Origin: Deltaproteobacteria bacterium
Lineage (GTDB): Bacteria; Desulfobacterota; B13-G15
Reading direction: 5' to 3'
Length of the DNA stretch: 7,380 nucleotides
NCBI GenBank assembly: GCA_003646585.1
Contig: QMLA01000045.1
Span: forward strand, 1-7,380
The notes under the pieces are model-generated. The model made no database searches. It was not told where the DNA came from and saw only the letters and a list, made by a program, of their open reading frames with translations. The position numbers and the translations under genes are program-made. Positions 4,373 through 7,380 of this stretch are shown here, one piece after another (the first letter of the stretch is position 1; the number at the start of each line of letters is the position of its first letter).

Positions 4373-6654
4373 TCCTTCCCCTCCTTTTCTTTTAGGGCCT
4401 TCAGCACCTTCTCAGGGGTTATGGGCAGATCTTTGATCCTCACCCCCACGGCATCATAGATCGCATTGGCAATGGCCGGAGCCGAGGGAACGCAACCCGG
4501 CTCTCCTATGCCCTTGGCCCCATAAGGTCCCAACTCCTCCCAGGGCTCTATCAGCACGGCCTCCATCGGCGGGACGTCCTTGGCGGTGAGGATCTTGTAA
4601 TCCCGGAAGTTGGGGTTCTTCAGTTCCCCGCGCTCAAAGATCATCTCCTCGGTGAGCGCATAACCTATCCCCATCATCGCCCCGCCGTAAATCTGTCCCT
4701 TGATGAGCATGGGGTTTATGGCCTTTCCCACATCGTGAACGGCAACGTACTTCAGGATCTTCACCTGGCCGGTCTCTTTGTCAACCTCCACCTCGACCCC
4801 GTGGGTCCCGTAAGCATATGCCTTGGAGAAGTTGCCCTTGAACTCCCTGTTGAGCATCACGGTGTCGGGATCGTAGAAGTATTCGGCCATGACCATCTGC
4901 CCCTGGGATCGGTAATGGACGCTACGTAAGAGCTTCCCCAGTTCGATCTTCTTTTCGGGATCCTTCGTGCTGAAAACCATCCCCTCCCTGATATCAAGCT
5001 CCTCCTCGCTCACCCCAAGAGTCAGGGCGGCAAGTTTCAGGATTTCGGCCTTGACCTTCCTTGTGGCCCCTATTGCCGAATGGCATGCTATGAAGGTGGT
5101 CCTGCTCGCGTGCACTCCCACATCCCAGGGACATACATCGGTATCATTCCAAATAACCGTGACGTCCTCCACCGGGATGCCAAGTTCCTCGGCAACCACC
5201 TGGGCAATGACGGTATCGGCCCCCTGGCCTATGTCGGTGGCACCAGTGAAGACCTGTACCTTCCCGAAGTCATCGATCTTCACAATGGTGCCGCAACCAT
5301 CAGATCTGTACACCCGCGCACCGCCCCCGACATGGATCAGGGACGCCATTCCAACACCCCTTCCGTTGCGCTTCCCCCGCTTCTGCTTCCAATCCAGAAG
5401 CTTCCCCACCTCTTCTATGCACTCCTTGAGGGCACAGGAAGAGATCTTGAAATCCTGGGGTGTGGTCTCCCCGGGCTGGTTGGCATTTATTATGCGGAAC
5501 TCCATCGGGTCTATGCCGGCCTCTTCGGCCAGCTGGTCCATCGAGCACTCTATCGCCCAGGTGGCCTGGGGGTTACCGTATCCCCTCATGGCCTGGCAAT
5601 AGGTGTTGTTCGTGTAAACGCACTTGGCGGTGTAAAGGACGTTGGGGACCCTGTAAAGGGAGGAGATCGGCATCATCATAACTGAGGGCGTGGTGGAACC
5701 CCAGGAGGTATGACCTCCGTTGTCAAGGATCATGTGCACCTCTCTGAAGGTGAGCCTCCCCTCGCGATCGCACCCCTGGGTTATGTCAATGATGGTGGGT
5801 TGCCTGGGTGAAGTGCACCTGAACTCCTCCTCCCTGGTGAAGACTATCTTTACAGGCCGGCGGGTCTTCCAGGCCAGAAGTATGGCGATGTATTCATAGG
5901 GATGGGTATCCAGCTTCGACCCAAACCCGCCGCCGATGTAGGTCTGAATGACCCTGATCTTCTTGTCCCCTAGGCCCAAAACCTTCAGGGCCTCCTGGAA
6001 GTCCCTCTGGGCCAGGTATGGTATCTGGGTGATCGAATAAAAGGTGAGGTTGCCTTCGGGATCAAAATGGGCGATACAGCCGCTTGTGCCCATGCAGCAG
6101 TGGGTCACCCAGGTGGTCCGGAAGCGATCCTTCACGATATAGGCCGAGCGCTTCTTCGCCTCCTCCACATCCCCGGCCACAAGCTTCCAAGGGAGCTTGA
6201 GTACATTGGTCCCGTGCTCCTCGTGGATGAGGGGAGCACCCTCCTGCATGGCCTCCTCTGGATCAAAGACCGCAGGCAGGGGCTCATACTCGACCTTTAT
6301 CAGGCTTATGGCCTCCTCGGCTATATCGGGATCGGTGGCCGCAACCGCTGCCACCTCATCCCTCATCGTGCACACCTTCCCCTTCTTCAGGGGGGTGTTG
6401 TCCTTGTAGAACCCGAAACGGATCTCGGGGATGTTGTAGCCCGTGAGAACGGCCTTCACCCCGGGAAGCCTTTCGGCCTTGGAGGTGTCTATGTGGACTA
6501 TCCTGGCATGGGGATACTCACTCCAAAGGATCTTCCCGTAAAGCATTCCGGGAAGTTTGATGTCGTGAATATAAAGGGCCTGGCCCGTCACCTTGTAATG
6601 GGCATCCCTCTTCGGCACGGGCTTTCCTACCACATTAAGCAGTTCCCTTTCCAT
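4369..6654 (-). CDS. Molybdopterin-binding catalytic subunit, xanthine dehydrogenase superfamily
   Basis: The 761-residue large subunit holds the Mo cofactor and the substrate pocket. Seen: N-terminal VVGKPVPKRDAHYKVTGQA typical of the first domain, ITQIPY (Q210, a cofactor-contact position), IGGGFGSK (240-247), QAMRGYGNPQ (354-363), GATDIGQG (471-478), VHDVGKAINP and the catalytic Glu E718 in AKGIGEPG. Length and motif order are normal. By hand alignment, the purine-contact residues of bovine xanthine dehydrogenase are changed: Glu802 corresponds to L248, Arg880 to V325 and Phe914 to Y359. Xanthine is therefore an unlikely substrate. The CoxL signature CSFR is absent, so it is not a form I CO dehydrogenase. 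Aromatic, heterocyclic or aldehyde substrates, including 4-hydroxybenzoyl-CoA-type reactions, remain possible. Its ATG lies inside the end of the [2Fe-2S] gene (20-base overlap), with a GGAGG site seven bases before it. The stop overlaps the end of the converging plus-strand string. Confidence 0.93.
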   Translation of the reverse strand: MERELLNVVGKPVPKRDAHYKVTGQALYIHDIKLPGMLYGKILWSEYPHARIVHIDTSKAERLPGVKAVLTGYNIPEIRFGFYKDNTPLKKGKVCTMRDEVAAVAATDPDIAEEAISLIKVEYEPLPAVFDPEEAMQEGAPLIHEEHGTNVLKLPWKLVAGDVEEAKKRSAYIVKDRFRTTWVTHCCMGTSGCIAHFDPEGNLTFYSITQIPYLAQRDFQEALKVLGLGDKKIRVIQTYIGGGFGSKLDTHPYEYIAILLAWKTRRPVKIVFTREEEFRCTSPRQPTIIDITQGCDREGRLTFREVHMILDNGGHTSWGSTTPSVMMMPISSLYRVPNVLYTAKCVYTNNTYCQAMRGYGNPQATWAIECSMDQLAEEAGIDPMEFRIINANQPGETTPQDFKISSCALKECIEEVGKLLDWKQKRGKRNGRGVGMASLIHVGGGARVYRSDGCGTIVKIDDFGKVQVFTGATDIGQGADTVIAQVVAEELGIPVEDVTVIWNDTDVCPWDVGVHASRTTFIACHSAIGATRKVKAEILKLAALTLGVSEEELDIREGMVFSTKDPEKKIELGKLLRSVHYRSQGQMVMAEYFYDPDTVMLNREFKGNFSKAYAYGTHGVEVEVDKETGQVKILKYVAVHDVGKAINPMLIKGQIYGGAMMGIGYALTEEMIFERGELKNPNFRDYKILTAKDVPPMEAVLIEPWEELGPYGAKGIGEPGCVPSAPAIANAIYDAVGVRIKDLPITPEKVLKALKEKEGKD

Positions 6655-7123
6655 GACCCTCCTCCGCTACGGTTTTGATGGCTTCAATGATCTGCACGTA
6701 ACCGGTACAGCGGCAGATGTTCCCGGAAATGGCAGTCTTTATATCCTCTTCTGTAGGGTTCGGATTCTCATCCAGAAGTGCCTTGGCCGACATTATCATC
6801 CCAGGGGTGCAGAAGCCACACTGAACCGCCCCGCGTTCGATAAAGGCCTTCTGGAGGGGATGAAGCCCTTCCGGGGATTTTTCGGCCAATCCCTCAACCG
6901 TCCACACCTCCTTCCCCTCCACCTCCATCACCGGATAAAGGCATGACACAACCGCCTTTCCGTTCACCATCACCGTGCAGGCACCGCATTCCCCCATACC
7001 GCATCCTTCCTTGGCACCGGTGAGCTCGAAGACCTCCCTCAACAGGTAAAGGAGCGTCCAATGGGGCTCCACCTCCACCGTAACCTCGTCGCCGTTCAAT
7101 CTAAAGGTTATGCTCCGCCTCAT
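6635..7123 (-). CDS. [2Fe-2S] iron-sulfur subunit of a molybdenum hydroxylase (minus-strand copy)
   Basis: The 162-residue small subunit carries electrons from the Mo centre to FAD. The ferredoxin-like domain has Cys 41, 46, 49 and 61 (EGCGMGECGACTV); the helical domain has Cys 102, 105, 137 and 139 (CGFCTPGM and SGNICRCTGY). These are textbook forms, unlike the plus-strand paralogue, which has Ser at two flanking positions. A GGAGGT site at 7136-7131 lies seven bases before the ATG, supporting this start. The start overlaps the stop of the FAD gene by ATGA, and the 3' end overlaps the Mo subunit gene by 20 bases. The three genes thus form one coupled FAD - [2Fe-2S] - Mo operon encoding one complete enzyme. 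Confidence 0.95.
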   Translation of the reverse strand: MRRSITFRLNGDEVTVEVEPHWTLLYLLREVFELTGAKEGCGMGECGACTVMVNGKAVVSCLYPVMEVEGKEVWTVEGLAEKSPEGLHPLQKAFIERGAVQCGFCTPGMIMSAKALLDENPNPTEEDIKTAISGNICRCTGYVQIIEAIKTVAEEGHGKGTA

Positions 7124-7380
7124 CCCTTAAACCTCCACAGGATCCTTTTGAGACACATCAAGGCAAGGCGTTTGGGGAGCACCCTTATCATCTCCCTCCG
7201 ATACCAGGCTGCTCCCCGCCATGTGTCCCTTGGACGGGCCTCCTCGGAGGCCCGAAAGCCGACCTCGGAAAGGAGGGCACTGCTTAGGCGCTGCCCCAAA
7301 GCCACCTTCTCGGCCTCCTTCGTCCTCAGAGGCGTTGGAGCAGCCACCCCGAGGGCCAGCCTCAACTCCCGGCATATGAC
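7120..7380 (-). CDS. FAD-binding subunit, C-terminal part (5' end outside window)
   Basis: The last 86 residues of an FAD subunit (CoxM/XDH medium-chain type); the gene continues past base 7380. Seen: the strand LRLALGVAAPTPLRTKEAE (6-24) and the closing DTWRGAAWYRREMIRVLPKR (52-71), both typical of the CO_deh_flav_C domain, which packs against the other subunits. A short basic tail, RLALMCLKRILWRFKG, follows. A TTG in the frame at 7365 is internal, not a start, because the family sequence continues upstream of it. The stop overlaps the ATG of the [2Fe-2S] gene, so this is the third subunit of the minus-strand enzyme. Whether it has the extra [4Fe-4S] loop of the other FAD subunit cannot be seen here. 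Confidence 0.85.
   Translation of the reverse strand, partial: VICRELRLALGVAAPTPLRTKEAEKVALGQRLSSALLSEVGFRASEEARPRDTWRGAAWYRREMIRVLPKRLALMCLKRILWRFKG
7235..7254. repeat. Perfect 9-bp inverted repeat inside the FAD subunit gene
   Basis: CGGGCCTCC and GGAGGCCCG are exact inverted copies separated by TC. In RNA this would fold as an 8-bp stem with a 4-base loop. It encodes ordinary residues (RASEEAR) of the minus-strand FAD subunit, so it may be chance in GC-rich coding DNA. No second copy was noticed in the window. Confidence 0.6.

Noticed and set aside
4210..4395. Independent small gene starting at GTG 4210
   Set aside because: It has no ribosome site, begins in the middle of a beta-grasp-like domain, and its natural N-terminus is encoded just upstream in another frame with a coupled ATG.
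5080..5685. Open frames on the plus strand within the Mo subunit gene (also 4967-5602 and 6067-6678)
   Set aside because: No family motifs or credible ribosome sites; they mirror a well-supported 761-residue gene on the other strand.
4369..7380. CO dehydrogenase (coxMSL), suggested by the FAD - [2Fe-2S] - Mo gene order
   Set aside because: The Mo subunit has QAMRGYGNPQ where form I CoxL has the CSFR loop, and this order is common to many enzymes of the superfamily.

Overview
The window is about 7.4 kb of tightly packed bacterial DNA with strong Shine-Dalgarno sites, one TTG start, ATGA stop/start overlaps and almost no intergenic sequence. Frequent AGG arginine and ATA isoleucine codons, a G+C content near 60% in most stretches that I counted, and many Fe-S and molybdenum enzyme subunits suggest an anaerobe, perhaps thermophilic and perhaps Desulfobacterota- or Firmicutes-like. 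That placement is a weak inference, because no taxonomic marker is present.

Two converging gene strings fill the window. The plus-strand string (1-4372) holds the 3' part of an FAD subunit with a four-cysteine [4Fe-4S] loop like that of 4-hydroxybenzoyl-CoA reductase. It continues with a class-III (GSA-type) PLP aminotransferase, a saccharopine/lysine-6-dehydrogenase-type NAD(P) oxidoreductase, a [2Fe-2S] subunit, a glyoxalase/VOC protein of methylmalonyl-CoA-epimerase type that lacks one metal-ligand histidine, and a small frameshifted MoaD/ThiS-like ORF. The minus-strand string (7380-4369) reads FAD subunit (C-terminal part only), [2Fe-2S] subunit, then the molybdopterin-binding catalytic subunit. 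The two strings meet tail to tail with their stop codons overlapping.

The likely theme is anaerobic catabolism of a nitrogen-containing or aromatic/heterocyclic compound. Molybdenum hydroxylases (xanthine dehydrogenase superfamily) would do the hydroxylation, dehydroxylation or aldehyde chemistry, while the aminotransferase and the amino-acid-dehydrogenase-like enzyme process an amino or imino intermediate. I recognise no described pathway with this exact gene set, so the substrate is unknown. The Mo subunit lacks the residues that bind purines in xanthine dehydrogenase. A Mo subunit for the plus-strand string is not in the window; it may lie upstream of base 1, or the two strings may share parts.

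The points most worth checking are the MoaD/ThiS-like ORF, which needs two frame changes to give a normal protein ending in Gly-Gly-Gly; the aminotransferase and dehydrogenase genes lying between the FAD and Fe-S genes; and the substituted active sites of the VOC protein and the Mo subunit.
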